Shown piece after piece: positions 1-11,391 of a DNA stretch of 64,000 nucleotides (positions within the stretch are counted from its first letter, which is position 1; every line of letters starts with the position of its first letter). The notes beneath the pieces were generated by a model. It worked only from the letters and a program-made list of their open reading frames with translations, ran no database searches and had not been told where the DNA came from. Origin of the DNA: Cycas panzhihuaensis (Eukaryota > Cycadophyta); assembly GCA_023213395.1 (NCBI GenBank), contig CM041465.1:147815741-147879740 (forward strand), written 5' to 3'. A program made the translations under genes and the position numbers.

Positions 1-1365
1 AATTATTGTGAAGCCCGGTAAAGCCCATATCATTCCCGATCAGTTGTCGAGAATCAAAAACGGAGAAAAAGCGACAGAGGTGCCTGACGATTTTCCAGAT
101 GCAGCTCTGTTCAGCGTGGAAGCGGTTCCAACGGATTGGTATGAGGGAATACCAGAATATCTAGCGACTGGAGAGTTATCAGCTGAATTGGATCGTACGG
201 GGAAAAGAAATTTTATCAGAAAAGCGGAGCCATATCAACTCATCAGTGGAGAGTTATACAAATTGGGGCCAAACGACGTACGACGTTGTGTTTGACAGCA
301 TGAGATAAACCAGATCATGTCGCAGGCGCATGAAAGAGTAGTGGGTGGCCACATGGCGGAAGATTTTGACGTGTGGGTTCTAGTGGCCATCTATGTTCGA
401 GGATGTCAGAAAGTGGATTCAAGCGTGCAACTATTGCCAACGGGTGGGGAAACCTAATCGACAGGATTTCCAACCTTTACATCCCATATTACTTTTGGCA
501 CCGTTCGAGAAATGGGGGCTTGACTTCGTGGGGCCAATCAAACCAGCTGCGCGTAGATCGAAAGCTTGATACATCTTGGTGGCAACCGACTACACGACAA
601 AGTGGGTAGAAGCGCCACAAGATTACGGAAAGTCGATGCGAAAGCACGAGATTTCTGTATGAGGTAGTGATTGCACGATTTGGATGCCCCTTGGAGATCG
701 TAAGTGACCAAGGCGCCCACTTCCTCAATCAAACTATCGAAACACTGACATCAGCATTTATGATTAGTCATCGGAAATCTACTCCATACTACCTGAGAGC
801 CAATGGTCAAGCAGAGAGCTCAAACAAGATAATCGAGAATTGCTTGCGGAAGATATGCGACATCGGCAGATCTGATTGGGCCGAGAAGTTACCATCCGTG
901 CTATGGGCATTTCGAACGACATACAAGAGGTTAATCGGACAGACTCCATTCCAGCTTGTGTATGGCACGGAAGCCATTCTCTCGACAGAATTTGAAATAC
1001 CCAGTCTACGAGTTGCGATACAATGCCGATTAGACGACCTCCAGTCTTTGGAACGACGATTGGAAGACTTAGTGCGACTCGAAGAAAAATGACACTTGGC
1101 AAACTGGTTGCAACATGTGGAGAAGCAGCGACAAAAAGCATGGCACGACCGCCGTCTATGGAAACCTCAATTCAACGAAGGTGATCAAGTGTTACTGTAC
1201 GACAACAAATTCAAAATGCACCCCAGTAAACTCAAGATGCGGTGGTTGGGACCATACATCGCAGAACGAATCTTTGAGAATGGATCGGTGCAGCTTCGAG
1301 AGATTGACGGACCTCTACTACCAACTCGGGTAAATGGTAGCAGACTCAAGCCATATATTGAGTAG
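1..1365 (+). pseudogene. Ty3/gypsy integrase relic (3' end of pol)
   Basis: This is the C-terminal part of a plant Ty3/gypsy polyprotein, the enzyme that would insert element cDNA into chromosomes. The first 290 bases encode the linker after RNase H. An HHCC zinc finger follows at about 330-440 (GGH, then CNYC in another frame). The catalytic core shows DYTTKWVEAP (about 580-615), SDQGAHF (about 700) and ANGQAESSNKIIE (about 800-840), which are the D, D and E regions. The C-terminal domain with GDQVLLY and KLKMRWLGPY (about 1180-1255) ends in a stop at 1363-1365. It is dead: a TGA near 292, frame changes between about 370 and 660, and another TGA near 1090. RT and RNase H lie outside the window. 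The domain assignment is firm; the exact gypsy lineage is not resolved. Confidence 0.9.
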
Positions 1366-1699
1366 CCCAGCCTACCAGCAGGATCAGCTGGTTGTACCAT
1401 ATCGTATTGCATGACATTGAGGCACAATTAAATGCCTTGATACCGAACCATGATCCAGTTCGGTATGGATACAAAAAGGGAAAAAAAATTGGAAAAAAAT
1501 AAAAAAATAACCGTAACTCATCACAGACATAAGTAACAACATCATGATCTGAGAAAATCAGAGGGAAATTCAACAGCATACAAGCAAAATATAGTATACG
1601 TACCAAAAAGGTATGTTACTAGGTACGTACAGTGGAAGAAAGTGATCAAATTTGAAAAATACACTATACGTAGCAAGGAAATATACTGAAGGAGATTGA
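1366..1699. other. Non-coding stretch after gypsy pol
   Basis: No gene is seen. A purine-rich run at about 1473-1508 (repeated A with GGG and TTGG) is placed where a polypurine tract of the preceding gypsy element would lie, but no LTR start (TG) with a matching copy is visible to its right. The rest is AT-rich and unassigned. Confidence 0.35.
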
Positions 1700-2120
1700 T
1701 TGTCTCACTTGCGTGTCCTTTCCGCATTTTCAATTTGTTCATCTTCAGCACTAAGTGAACAAATTCTAAGTCTGATTTAGTATCAAACTTCTTCTTGAGA
1801 ACTTCAAGAACTTTCCATGCTTTATCATGTACGACTTTATCAATGAGATTATGTAGGGAATAATCAGTTACAAGAAGTATCTCTGCACGGATTTTATCAT
1901 CATCAAGTTCCCATTAGCATTTGGCTGCAACTTCAGTGGGAGGAGTTGGAGCACCTCCTCCAGAAGTAGTTGTGGTAGTTGTAGTAGCAACAAGTGGTGT
2001 AAGTTGCAAGTAATCTCTCTAAAGACCTTCATACTTTGCAGCATTTTTGACACCAATGAACCGCATGTCCTAATTTTCTTTCCCTTTAAGAATGCAGTTC
2101 ACATTTTACTTGAACTATGA
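1700..2120 (-). pseudogene. Ty1/copia gag relic
   Basis: On the minus strand the translation shows a gag (UBN2-type) signature: a conserved N-terminal stretch (RFIGVKNAAKYEGL near 2060-2025), a low-complexity Thr/Gly/Pro linker (about 1990-1940), then WELDDDKIRAEILL, KAWKVLEVLKKKFDTK and a region ending KMNKLKMRKG near 1730. These match the helical gag core that packages element RNA. The relic has several in-frame stops and no PR, IN or RT beside it. Its strand matches element A to the right, but A has its own gag, so this is a separate older fragment. Confidence 0.6.
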
Positions 2121-2290
2121 AGACATGGTGTCTTTTGAGAAGGGAAGAAATGAACAAGGGACTATAAAAGTGATGGCAATAAATGACCAATCACTGTTTA
2201 CAAATGGGAGATGCAATGAAGCAGTGTAGCAGAAGGAAGAAGAAGTGAGAAAGGTTGCTCAAAGATGAAGGGAGCAACTTAGAGAAAAGT

Positions 2291-2419
2291 CACCAACACT
2301 TGTAACAAATATTAACCTGACGCAACAGGAACATGAGAAGCACTATGATGAAAATTGGCCACTAACACTTGTGGCAAATATTAACCTGACACAGTAGGAA
2401 TATGAGAAGCACTATGATT
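2291..2419. repeat. Two-copy tandem repeat, period 69 bp
   Basis: A roughly 60-bp unit beginning CACCAACACTTGTAACAAAT at 2291 recurs at 2360 with a handful of substitutions. Both copies end in GAGAAGCACTATGAT. The copies are separated by 9 bases, giving a 69-bp period. No coding sense is evident. Confidence 0.8.
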
Positions 2420-2549
2420 ATGATTACACTATGGATCACTTTTTACAAAAAAGTAAGTGATCAATATACAAGATTGTAGGCCAATGTGGAAACTAACATC
2501 ATTGGGTGTACACAACTTGAAACTCAAATGTAGGATGCATAATCAATCC

Positions 2550-2912
2550 TGTTCAGGAACATGAAATCATACACAAATGTTCCCATACGTAGGATCTTTA
2601 ACCATACACAACAAGCAACAAATAGAAAACACAGAAAACAAATGCACAGTACACAGGAATTTACATGGAAAACCCTTTTGGGAAAAAACCCACCACAAAG
2701 AGAATCCTTGATGGATCACTTGATTATTGCACAATGAATACTTGGATCATGAATATACAAGGCCTCAAGGCATTTATACTCTCCAAGAGATGTCACACGA
2801 TTAGGGTTGTGACCCTCCTAATAAGTCGCACCTTTTGGCTTCACACCCTTTCGCTTAATTAAACCACATTAACATTAACTAAGTGGCTTAATAATTAACT
2901 GCCACGTTAACA
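2550..2912 (-). repeat. Element A 3' LTR
   Basis: Bounded by TGTT and AACA as short inverted ends. It matches 8491-8853 at about 94 %. A TATA-like box (GAGTATAAATGC on the minus strand) lies at about 2771-2783. Confidence 0.95.
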
Positions 2913-2922
2913 TCCCCCCTTA
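2913..2922 (-). promoter_or_regulatory. Polypurine tract of element A
   Basis: On the minus strand this reads AAGGGGGGA directly before the 3' LTR, the expected primer site for plus-strand cDNA synthesis. Confidence 0.9.
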
Positions 2923-2994
2923 ATGTGAATGTGGGGAACCTGCAACATGCAGTAGTTGAATTATCACAAAGGCTGGGACTATCCAACAACTTCT

Positions 2995-3663
2995 TTATCC
3001 CTGCCGATACATCCCCCCCTCAAGGATAACATTGGTGAGTCCTAATTCGGTATGCATCTCCGTGAATTGATCTTCAGTGAGTGGCCTAGTGAACACATCC
3101 ACAAGTTGTAATTCACTCGGACAATAATCGACCTGCAGCTTTCTTGACTTGATCTGTTCACGAATATAATGGTGTTGAATCTCGATATGCTTCGTACGCG
3201 TATGAAACTCTAGATTCTTCGACAGGCGAATGGTACTCTGATTATCAACAAAGAGAATCAGATGTCCATTGGAAACGCCAAAAAATTTCAAGAGACCTTG
3301 CAACCATACTGCTTCCTTCGCACCAGCATTGAGTCCTTGATATTCTGCTTCTGTAGAAGATAGTGTCACTGTCTGCTGCTTCTTCGACTGCCACGAAACA
3401 AATCCATTGCCAATACTAAACATGTATCTAGTAGTGGACTTCCAATCGTCGGAATCTCCTCCCCAATCAACATCTGTGTAAAACCTGATCTTCTCACCTT
3501 TGCGGTATTCAAGACCAAGATTGATTGTCCCCTTCAGATATTTCAGAATCCGCTTTGTTGCCACCAAATGAGGCTCTTGAGGATGCTGCATGTAGCGGGA
3601 AACCAATCCAACAGCATATGCGATATCTAGCCTAGTATGAGTCAAATAGATGAGACTCCCTAC
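2995..3663 (-). pseudogene. Element A RNase H
   Basis: This would degrade RNA in the RNA:DNA hybrid during reverse transcription. The reading frame (216 codons from 3645) shows YTDVDWGGDSDDWKST, LSSTEAEY, LFVDNQSTIRLSKN, HTRTKHIEIQHHYIRE and a C-terminal VDVFTRPLTEDQF, the full copia RNase H block. It is separated from RT only by an in-frame TAG near 3661, at the conserved position just before VGSLIYL. It ends about 80 bases before the PPT, the normal spacing. Confidence 0.92.
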
Positions 3664-4584
3664 CTATTGGCGATACTTAGTGCCATCTACAGAAGGTTGG
3701 GCCATGTCTTTTTGCAACCTTGCGCCTTTTACACATGGTGTTGCAACAGGTTTGTAGTGTTGCATTCCAAATCTCTCCAGTAAGTTCTTCACATACTGCG
3801 GTTGCAACAACACGATCCTATCTTCCATATGCCTGATCTGAATGCCCAAGAAATAGTGAAGTTCCCCAAGATCTGTCATGTCAAATGAAGCTCCCAAATT
3901 GGACTTGACTTCGGTTATAGCCTTGCCACGGTTACCGCCGATGATTAGATCATCCACATACACCACACAAGCAACTACGGAAGTTCCTCTTCTCTTCATA
4001 TACAGGCTCGGTTCGAGTTCTGAAATTTCAAAACCTTCAACTTTCAACTTGTAATCCATCTTCACATACCAAGCACGGGGTGCTTGTTTCAGACCATGGA
4101 TTGACTTCTTCAGACGACAAACAAGATGCTCCTGGCCATCCTTAACGAATCCCAGAGGCTGCGACATGTATATCTCCTCCTTTCGATCCCCATTAAGGAA
4201 TACAGACTTAACGTCCATCTGGTGTAACTCCCAATCTAATGCAGCTGCTAAGGAAATGAGTAAGCGAACCATTGTCATTCTAGAGACTGGTGCAAACGTC
4301 TCCTCGTTGTCAATTCCTTCTTTCTGCTTGAATCCCCGCGCAACAAGTCTGGCCTTGTACTTGTCCACCTCTCCATCGGAGTGGAACTTTGTCTTATAGA
4401 CCCACTTGCATCCTACAAGGTTCTTCGACGGAGGGAGTGGAACCAAATCCCACGTATCGTTCTTTATCAGAGAATCATACTCTTCCTCTATTGCAACTCT
4501 CTATCGTGGATCTCATTTTGCTTCAGCAAACGAATCAGGATCATTGGAGTCATTGGTGTCTACCAGCAGAGTTCGACTAGCATG
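3664..4584 (-). pseudogene. Element A reverse transcriptase
   Basis: The frame from 4446 carries GCKWVYKTKFHSDG, KARLVARGFKQ, QMDVKSVFLNGD, GLKQAPRAWY, the catalytic VVYVDDLII and DLGELHYFLGIQI, so the copia RT core is largely complete and YVDD is intact. It continues in the same frame as integrase C-terminus and RNase H, broken by stops at about 4586-4450 and 3661. Its N-terminal segment (before GCKWVYK) contains additional stops. Confidence 0.93.
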
Positions 4585-5515
4585 CTAATTTCTGGTTCGT
4601 CCGTCATCAGTTAGGGTTTGCATCGCCACACCAAAATCTTCAATAGTTTTCCTTGCCCATAAAGGTATAGAAGGACCCGTTGCTGGAGGTACTTCTTCTC
4701 GCGACAACTCCTCACTATTACTCGTCCCACTTGGTCCTGCTTCCCCTGGTGCTACAGGCGCTGGCTCATCCTCCTCTTCACTTGAAGAATCTGGGAATGG
4801 GAGAAAGGGAGGGTAAAAAGCTTCCTCTGATGATCTTTCAGCATGATACGTCGATGACTCATCAAATTTAACATCCCGACTAACCACAATCTTTTCCCCC
4901 TGTGGATCCCATAGTCTATAGGCTTTGTTCTTCGTGCAATACCCCATGAATATGCGCTTTAGACTTTTTCGATCCAGCTTCTTTCGGGTATCGTCTGGGA
5001 TGTGGGCGTATGCAATACACCCAAACGTTCTTAAATGGAAAATGGCAGGCTTCCGACCGATCCATTTTTCTTCGGGGGTCATGCTGCGAACTACCTGAGT
5101 GGGTACCCTATTCAAAATATAAACAACAGTCGCCACAACTTCTGCCCAAAACTTCGGTGGCAGGTTTTTAGCATGCACCATACACCTTGCCATCTCGGTT
5201 CTTTCTTTCAGTAACTTCATTTTGTTGTGGGGTATACAGGACTGTAAAGTCCCGCTTTATACCATGGTTGTGACAGAACTGATTGAACGCATGATTGTCA
5301 TACTCCTTGCCATTATCACTTCGTAAAGATTTTATTTTGCAATCACATTCATTTTCGACCATCGCTTTCCAATCACGGAAGCGATCAAATACGTCTGACT
5401 TGTTCTTGAGAAAATAAACCCAGGCTTTCCTAGCGTAATCATCCACAAACACAAGTGTATATCGGACTCTTGATATCGAAGGGTTTGAAAGTGGTCCTAT
5501 AATATCTGAGTGCAC
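4585..5515 (-). pseudogene. Element A integrase
   Basis: The core (5515-5168) shows MHSDIIGPLS with the first catalytic Asp, SLRSDNGKEYDNHAF with the second, and TPQQNEVTERKN with the Glu. The frame changes near 5190 and continues from 5220 with MARCMVHAKNLPPKFWAE, VPTQVVRSMTPEEKWIG and the C-terminal block LRTFGCIAYAHIPD, FMGYCTKNKAYRLWDP, VSRDVKFDE. An acidic Ser/Glu/Pro-rich linker to RT follows (about 4820-4640). The frameshift alone would stop production of one polyprotein. Confidence 0.92.
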
Positions 5516-5539
5516 AAGCTCCAGCTTCTCCTTGGCTCT

Positions 5540-5773
5540 TTAGGCATTATCCCGAGCAAAAGGATAGTGGTGATGCTCACCATACAGACACCCTTCACAT
5601 ACACCGTTTGAGCAGGAAACTGATGACAGTCCTTCCACCATCTTCAACCTCTTTAGTAATGCAATACTCCTATAATTAAGGTGCCCAAGGCGATTGTGCC
5701 ACAGTTTACTTTCATCATCCGCACTGGCAACTAAGGCATAGGACTTCTTCTGAGATTGAAATTTCTCAAACAC
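5540..5773 (-). pseudogene. Element A GAG-pre-integrase zinc-binding domain
   Basis: Seventy-seven codons carry WHNRLGHLNYRSI and CEGCLYGEHHHYPF, the HHCC zinc-binding segment between protease and integrase core. It lies in the same frame as the integrase core and in a different frame from gag-protease, so an indel separates it from protease at about 5775-5836. Confidence 0.88.
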
Positions 5774-5835
5774 CCAGAAGTTATCTTTGACTTTCCCAGT
5801 AGCTATGATAGCAAAGTTCTATTTTGGGTTCTTTA

Positions 5836-6987
5836 TTAGACACTTACATTATAGAGCTCCACTTTCATACCTTGTTTGCAGATCTCTCGAACAGACAGAA
5901 GGTTTAATTGCATCTTAGGTACATAATATACCCCGGAAAACTTGCCTCCTACAATGGAAACTCCACCAACACCATCTATTGGCAACGCGTGAGCATCTCC
6001 AAGAACGATCTCAACACCACTTTGATTTGCATTCAACGTATCAAAGTTCTGCCTTTGGTAAGAGATGTGCTTCTGTGCTCCAGAATCCAACACCCAATAG
6101 TCTCTCTGATCTGACTCGACTGATAAGGTCCGTGCTTGGACACAATGAGCAGCAACACTCTTTCCTTTATCATCCTGGTTACCTTTGTGCTTGTCACGAT
6201 GCTTGAACCAACAGTTCTTTTTGCAGTGACCATCCTTCTTGCAGTAATTGCACTTTCCATTAAGCTTCTTCTTGTCTTGGGAGATTTCTCCAAACCTTTG
6301 TGTGAACTTCTCCTCCTTAACGAACTCCTTCCTCTGCGTTTTCATGGTTAGGGCCTGACTTGATGAAGATCCACCAAGCAATCCATGATGTTTTAACTTG
6401 GCATCCTCTGTTAGAATTAGGTTTTTGAGCCCATCGAAAGCTTCTGCCTCCATCACTTCATCTCTACCATAAATGGTCTCGAATGTGGCAAACACAGCTG
6501 GCAGCTTCGACATGATTATCGCAAACAAAAGCGCATCATCGATCGAGTTCTGCTTCAATTCTTCTAGCTTGTTCCTCAAGTCAATTATTTTATTCAGGTA
6601 GGAGCCGATATTGTTCTCATCTTCAACTCTAGAATTGAGTAGTTCCAACATCAATGCAAGATGCCTATTCGTCTTCTTCTTCTCAAAAATATCACACAAC
6701 TTCGTCTAAATCTCGGTTGGGTCATGAAGATTGTGAACCAGTGGCCTCTGGTCCGGCGCCAGTGAGAGTTTCAGTAATCCAACGGCCATAAACTACTTTT
6801 CTTCAAGTTTGATATGCTCCTTATGGTCAAGTGGAACTGAAACAAGCTTCGCCTTGGTGATTCCCCAAAGTTGGTTCACCATCAATATAAGCTCCATATT
6901 GGCCTTCCATTCGCTGAAATTATCGATAACCTTAGGCATGAGCTTCTCCATCTCGAACAACGGGCTATAATATGAATCACATGACAC
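5836..6987 (-). pseudogene. Element A gag and protease
   Basis: Gag starts near 6987 with FSEWKANMELILMVNQLWGI. It continues after stops at about 6790 and 6705 through LALMLELLNSRVEDENNIGSY, a CCHC knuckle CNYCKKDGHCKKNCW (about 6260-6220) that would bind genomic RNA, and then the protease WVLDSGAQKHIS with its D-S-G catalytic triplet (about 6095) and YYVPKMQLNLLSVREI. The catalytic residues survive but upstream stops split gag. The start codon is uncertain. Confidence 0.9.
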
Positions 6988-8478
6988 CAGACAATCGCAT
7001 TAAGGACAGAAATGCACCCTTGTGTCCTCCTTTAGTCCAAGAGCGATTCTCGGAGGCTTTAAAACACTGATTATACTCGCAGATGCAGGCCACCGACTGC
7101 TTCTTCCTCCACAACTGTCAACAAACAGCCTTTAAATAACCTTCTAAGGTGTCAAAAAGACCCTTAAGGCATGCAAAACGATGCTCTACGAACAAGGACA
7201 ACTCCAGGGCATGGTCTTCATGTCTCTGTCACAAAAAAAATCTCCTTGATCCGTGCTCAAAATGGACCAAGAGCACTCCAAATATGTTACAATATGTAAT
7301 GCTATGGTGTATCAATGGTTCAAAGGGTTTTTATAAAGTTCAATTGAAGGGGGAATATGCCAAAAGGCATATTCCCAAAAGTGGCGACTTTTACAAAGAG
7401 ACGCACTTCCTTACATAACCCACGTGCTCCAAATATCAATCAAAAGGTATTTGTGATATTACTAAGTTAGAACCTTATTATAAACACCACATAAACTTAA
7501 TATTAAAATGCACGAGGTGATGGAAGAGGACACGACTGTCGCTTCATACTAAGTTGTCCTGCGCATACCATACAGACCAGCGGGCTGAGATGGAGGGATA
7601 TTACTCATCGTACGGCTAGTAAACATGTTGATTTCAGCCTCACGAGGTCTCAAACACGCCCAACCTCACCAAGGACACGCCCATCCAGCCTTAAATAGGC
7701 CCAGCTAGTCTCAAAAAACGCCCAGCCACATTCCAAGTGTGCCAAATCAATCATGAATCGTGCTCAGCCATCATACAAGACACTCAAACAGCCTCAGAAC
7801 AATTGTACAGTCCTTGTTTAACGTACCCAAGTCTTCAAAGGAGTATACAATCAGCCCAATTATTGTTCAACACACAGATGCAGGCTCAACATGATGTATA
7901 CAGCAGAGATAGGCGAATCACACTCCCAATTAAAGACACTACAACTCAAAAAAACAGCAGTTTGATACTATGTTCTGCTATATTCTCAATCCAATCTTGG
8001 TATAGAGGGTTGAAAACATCCCAAAATGGCTCCAATCTCTACCTTATATAGACAAAATGAATGAAATACCTAAAAAGGCTTGCCCTTTTTGAGTTTTATA
8101 GTATTTTTTGTGAGAAAATGACCAACCTACTCGTGTACATAGATGGTTGTCCTCAAAGTCGTCGAATCACCATCAGCACGTGTTATGCTCGCTTAAATCA
8201 CTTTAACAGATCATCAACCGGCTTGGGATGACCCCCAATGAGCCAATTCCAACCACAAACGTGGTCGTCACACCTGAATATTGACTCCAATAACCCTTAC
8301 ACTCTGTTGAATAGTGATCTCCACCACTTCAACCACCACTGATTTGATGTGCCTGCTTCTGTACGTTGCTAGAGGTGATGGACCCTCAGGATAAGTTCTA
8401 GGTTTGACGGTTTCACTTGGTAACCAATGATCACACCACTCTGCTCAACATCAAGCTTCAACTGTGTAGGACCCTACG
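6988..8478 (-). other. Element A 5' leader
   Basis: About 1.5 kb lies between PBS and gag with no recognisable protein. Near 7650-7735 short ACGCCCA words recur (CACGCCCAACC, CACGCCCATCC, AACGCCCAGCC). Long untranslated leaders can carry packaging signals; nothing specific is proven here. Confidence 0.7.
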
Positions 8479-8490
8479 ACCTTGATACCA
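8479..8490 (-). promoter_or_regulatory. Primer-binding site of element A
   Basis: The minus strand reads TGGTATCAAGGT immediately after the 5' LTR. The first 8 to 9 bases match the initiator-Met tRNA 3' end complement (TGGTATCAGAGC). Confidence 0.88.
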
Positions 8491-8853
8491 TGTTCAGGAA
8501 CATGAAATCATACACAAATGTTCCCATACACAGGATCTTTAACCATACACAGCAAGCAACAAATAGAAAACACAGAAAACAGATGCATAGTACACAAGAA
8601 TTTACGTGGGAAACCCTTTCGGGAAAAGACTCACCATAAAGAGGATCCTTAATGGATCACTTGATTATTGCACAATGAATACTTGGATCATGAATATACA
8701 AGGCCTCAAGGCATTTATACTCTCTAAGAGGTGTCACACGATTAGGGTTGTGACCCTCTGAATAAGTCACACCTTTTGGCTTTGCACCCTTTCAGTTAAT
8801 TAAACCACATTAACATTAACTAAGTGGCTTAATAATTAACTGCCACGTTAACA
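8491..8853 (-). repeat. Element A 5' LTR
   Basis: The copy of 2550-2912. Its TATA-like box on the minus strand is at about 8711-8724, and the PBS lies on its left, which fixes the transcription direction. Confidence 0.95.
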
Positions 8854-8858
8854 AACCC

Positions 8859-9599
8859 AATTACCTCTAACTCGTGTCCAACATGTAGTTGAGGTTGTTG
8901 AAGGGATGCCTAGGCATCTAGTAGAATTAAGTTGGCCTTGACCCATGATACCTGCAATAGTGCTTGGTGATGAAATCCAAGTCACAACGGAGCCCAGGTA
9001 CTCCCAATCCTCACTTAGTTTACCAATGAGCAACTATATACTTCCTCTGAAGAGTGGTACGTGCATACCCATGGTTATGACGGATATTGGATCAGGTATA
9101 TTTTAATCCTGTATTAAAGATTCAATTTTCTCGGTTGGTTATCAGGATGATCCTTGATTGAGGCACGATGGTATGGCTAACCAAAACTCACCAATATTTC
9201 AGTTTAGTCTAATCCCAACTTGAAACCCACACTTCCTTTATGGGACAACATTCTGCCAACCAAGGTATTTCAACCTTGGCGAGTGTGTGAACAAGTACAA
9301 GATCGCAGAAAATAACGTACGTGATGCGTTCCTTTTAGAGAGAGTGAAAAGATTATTGAATTTGCATCAAACGTACATATAATTGAAAACAGAGTACTTG
9401 CTTGGAGTGTCTTTAGAGTGCTTGCTTAAAATGACTTTGAAGTGCTGAAATGTAATACTGATAAGTGAGTGAGGACACCAGATATTGCTCCGATCCAAGT
9501 GTTTTTTTACTTACTTTTATAATGGGCTTTTAAGCCTTATAAAAAGAAGGAAGAAAATTTCTTCATTTTTTTTTTAATACAAAAAAGTAGTATTCACTA
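8859..9599. other. Unassigned non-coding sequence
   Basis: This flank continues the sequence interrupted by element A. I see no protein motif, LTR pair or RNA gene. An AT-rich stretch with T9-10 and A6 runs is at about 9565-9590. Confidence 0.4.
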
Positions 9600-9965
9600 A
9601 AACAACAATAACTTTCTCCCACGATAACAAAATTGAGTGTCAGTTTTTGTGCTGCAAACTAGACTCAGAGTTGCATCTTCGAGAAGTGGAATCAGATCCA
9701 AATGAGTTCTGCAAAATTTTTTACAGTCTCGCAAAGTTAGCAAAACATATTTTCTAAAATTCTTACTAAAAATAACTGTTGTTCACTAACACAGTTATAA
9801 CTTTCTCATACGACAATGAAATTAGGTGTCGATTTTTGTTATGGAAACTAGACTCAGTCTCATCTTTAGCAATTAGAATCAGGTCAATTGGAGTTCTGTA
9901 GAATTTTTGGCAAACTTGTGAAGTTTAGCAAGCGAATTTTATTTCTGCAGAAAATCTATCTTGCA
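9600..9965. repeat. Imperfect tandem duplication, period about 189 bp
   Basis: Unit 1 (about 9600-9788) and unit 2 (about 9789-9965) share the order ATAACTTTCTC, then CGATAACAAAATTGAGTGTC against CGACAATGAAATTAGGTGTC, then AACTAGACTCAG, then AATCAGAT or AATCAGGT, then GAGTTCTG and AATTTTT. Divergence is substantial. A similar sensory-less repeat style occurs at 24209-24610 but is a different sequence. Confidence 0.7.
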
Positions 9966-10734
9966 AATATCATATTAACACATGATACCATATGAAATAT
10001 CCATCATTTTTTTATCACCAAGATCCCAATATGGGCAAGGTGAGAGCATACAATGATAGATATTTTAAATGACTCTAAATTCTTTTAAAAAAATGTGGGT
10101 AAAATCTCCCCTTACAATCATTCTTCTAAAAGCTAAAAAAGTTTCAGCAGCATTTCTCCTTGTTAAATGGACAAAAAGAGGGAAAAGAAAACAATAATGA
10201 GATAGCATAAATGGCTACCAAAGGATTGGAATCCTTAGGGCTTAAAACTCCTTGTATTGTGCTTCCAAACCTGCAAAAGAGAAAGGGAAAGCAAACAATA
10301 CTAAATATGCTATGATAAAAACTTGAAAATATTTGTAAATCCACTTTCACAATCCCCTTCACCACATGGATTGTGGGGGAGAAGGAAGTGATGGCTCCAA
10401 TGCAAGTGGAAGTGAGGAATATAAAGGAAGCAAACTTTGACACCACATAAAAAGAGTGGATCTATCCTTCATCTTCATGCACTAAATACAAAAGCAAACA
10501 TGGGAGCAAGAGAGACTTCAGAGAAAGATAGTAGCTCTCACAAAATGGGGAGGTAAGAATGAGCCTCCTCCATTGGGCTTTTACTTTTATATTGAGAGAG
10601 GGAGCATTAGAGTTAGGTGAAATGAAATTACACAATGCATATGAAGGTGCCTTTCACTTGAGTGATCTAATTTAAAGTTCACTTAAGACCCTTTTTAGAA
10701 ATAATCAACTAATGTAATAACCTTGTGACATTAA
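9966..10734. other. Unassigned; possible LTR end at right edge
   Basis: No gene is recognised. The right edge (CCTTGTGACATTAACC, about 10719-10734) resembles the end region of the solo-LTR-like insert at 56323-56690 (CATGTGACATTAACA), and a TTTATATTGAG TATA-like word is at about 10587. This suggests a degraded LTR abutting the family-B leader, but its left end is not identifiable. Confidence 0.35.
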
Positions 10735-10863
10735 CCCGTTTCAAAAAGAGTGCAGAACTAAGCTGAACTTGGCCTTGGATCGCCTTTGGAGAGCAAAGGT
10801 CGCCATCAAAGGTTTGGTGCACTTTCTCCAAGCCTAAAATCAACAAATACTCCTCTCCAAGCA
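10735..10863 (-). other. Truncated family-B leader
   Basis: About 130 bases directly inside the PBS match the leader at 15828-15951: GGATCGCC, then GGCGAAGGTCG against GCAAAGGTCG, CAAAGGTTTG, and CAACAAA. The leader ends abruptly at about 10735. Confidence 0.7.
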
Positions 10864-10875
10864 GCTCTAATACCA
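10864..10875 (-). promoter_or_regulatory. Primer-binding site (family B copy 1)
   Basis: The minus strand reads TGGTATTAGAGC, two bases from the LTR at 10878. It differs from the initiator-Met tRNA complement by one C to T change. Confidence 0.88.
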
Positions 10876-10877
10876 AA

Positions 10878-11391
10878 TGTTAAGTGTGCTATGATCTCCA
10901 ATACCACAATGATAGCTTGGGATCACTTGAGGAGCAAGTGTACTAAGAGATTCAAATAATTAGAATCAAATCAACAACATTAAACGAACTAGCCAACAAT
11001 AAACAAATACTCAAGCATAAGAAAGGCACTAGCAATGGAGGAGCAAGAATTGTTCCTAACTCCAACATGACTAGATTAGCTTATATTCAAATGAGCAACA
11101 TGACAATACATCACCTCTTACTCTATTCTCTACATGAGAAAACGGTCTTAATATATAGAGGAGGAGGAGGAAGCTTAAGGCGTTGCATGTTTGACACTTG
11201 TCAAACATGCACGCCATGACCTGTATGCACTTACATTTGAAAAAGTGCATGAGGGGTACATTACCCCTCAAGTTACACTATTGTGGTCACTAGAAAGAAT
11301 GTGGGTCTGTACTTTATCACATTGGGGGCCAAAGTACATAACATTACAATATAAAGTACATGACTTAACATTTAAACATAAATGTCTAACA
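10878..11391 (-). repeat. Family-B-like LTR flanked by both PBS and PPT
   Basis: This 514-bp LTR starts TGTTAAGTG and ends GTCTAACA. It has a TATA box (minus strand CTATATATTAAG, about 11149-11160) and the family palindrome at 11185-11210. On its left is a PBS and leader; on its right a PPT and pol end. It therefore served as the 5' LTR of one unit and the 3' LTR of another. Confidence 0.85.

Larger units (their letters stand above)
2550..8853 (-). mobile_element. Element A: complete-structure Ty1/copia retrotransposon
   Basis: This 6.3-kb element is transcribed right to left. The 5' LTR (8491-8853) and 3' LTR (2550-2912) are both 363 bp, begin TGTTCAGG and end GTTAACA. The PBS abuts the 5' LTR and the PPT abuts the 3' LTR. 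Domains run in copia order: gag, protease, integrase, RT, RNase H. The flanks AATCC (2545-2549) and AACCC (8854-8858) are a 5-bp TSD with one C/T difference. The LTRs differ at about 23 positions by eye (6 %), nearly all transitions. Internal stops and frame changes make it non-autonomous. By LTR divergence it is the youngest full element in the window. Confidence 0.95.
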
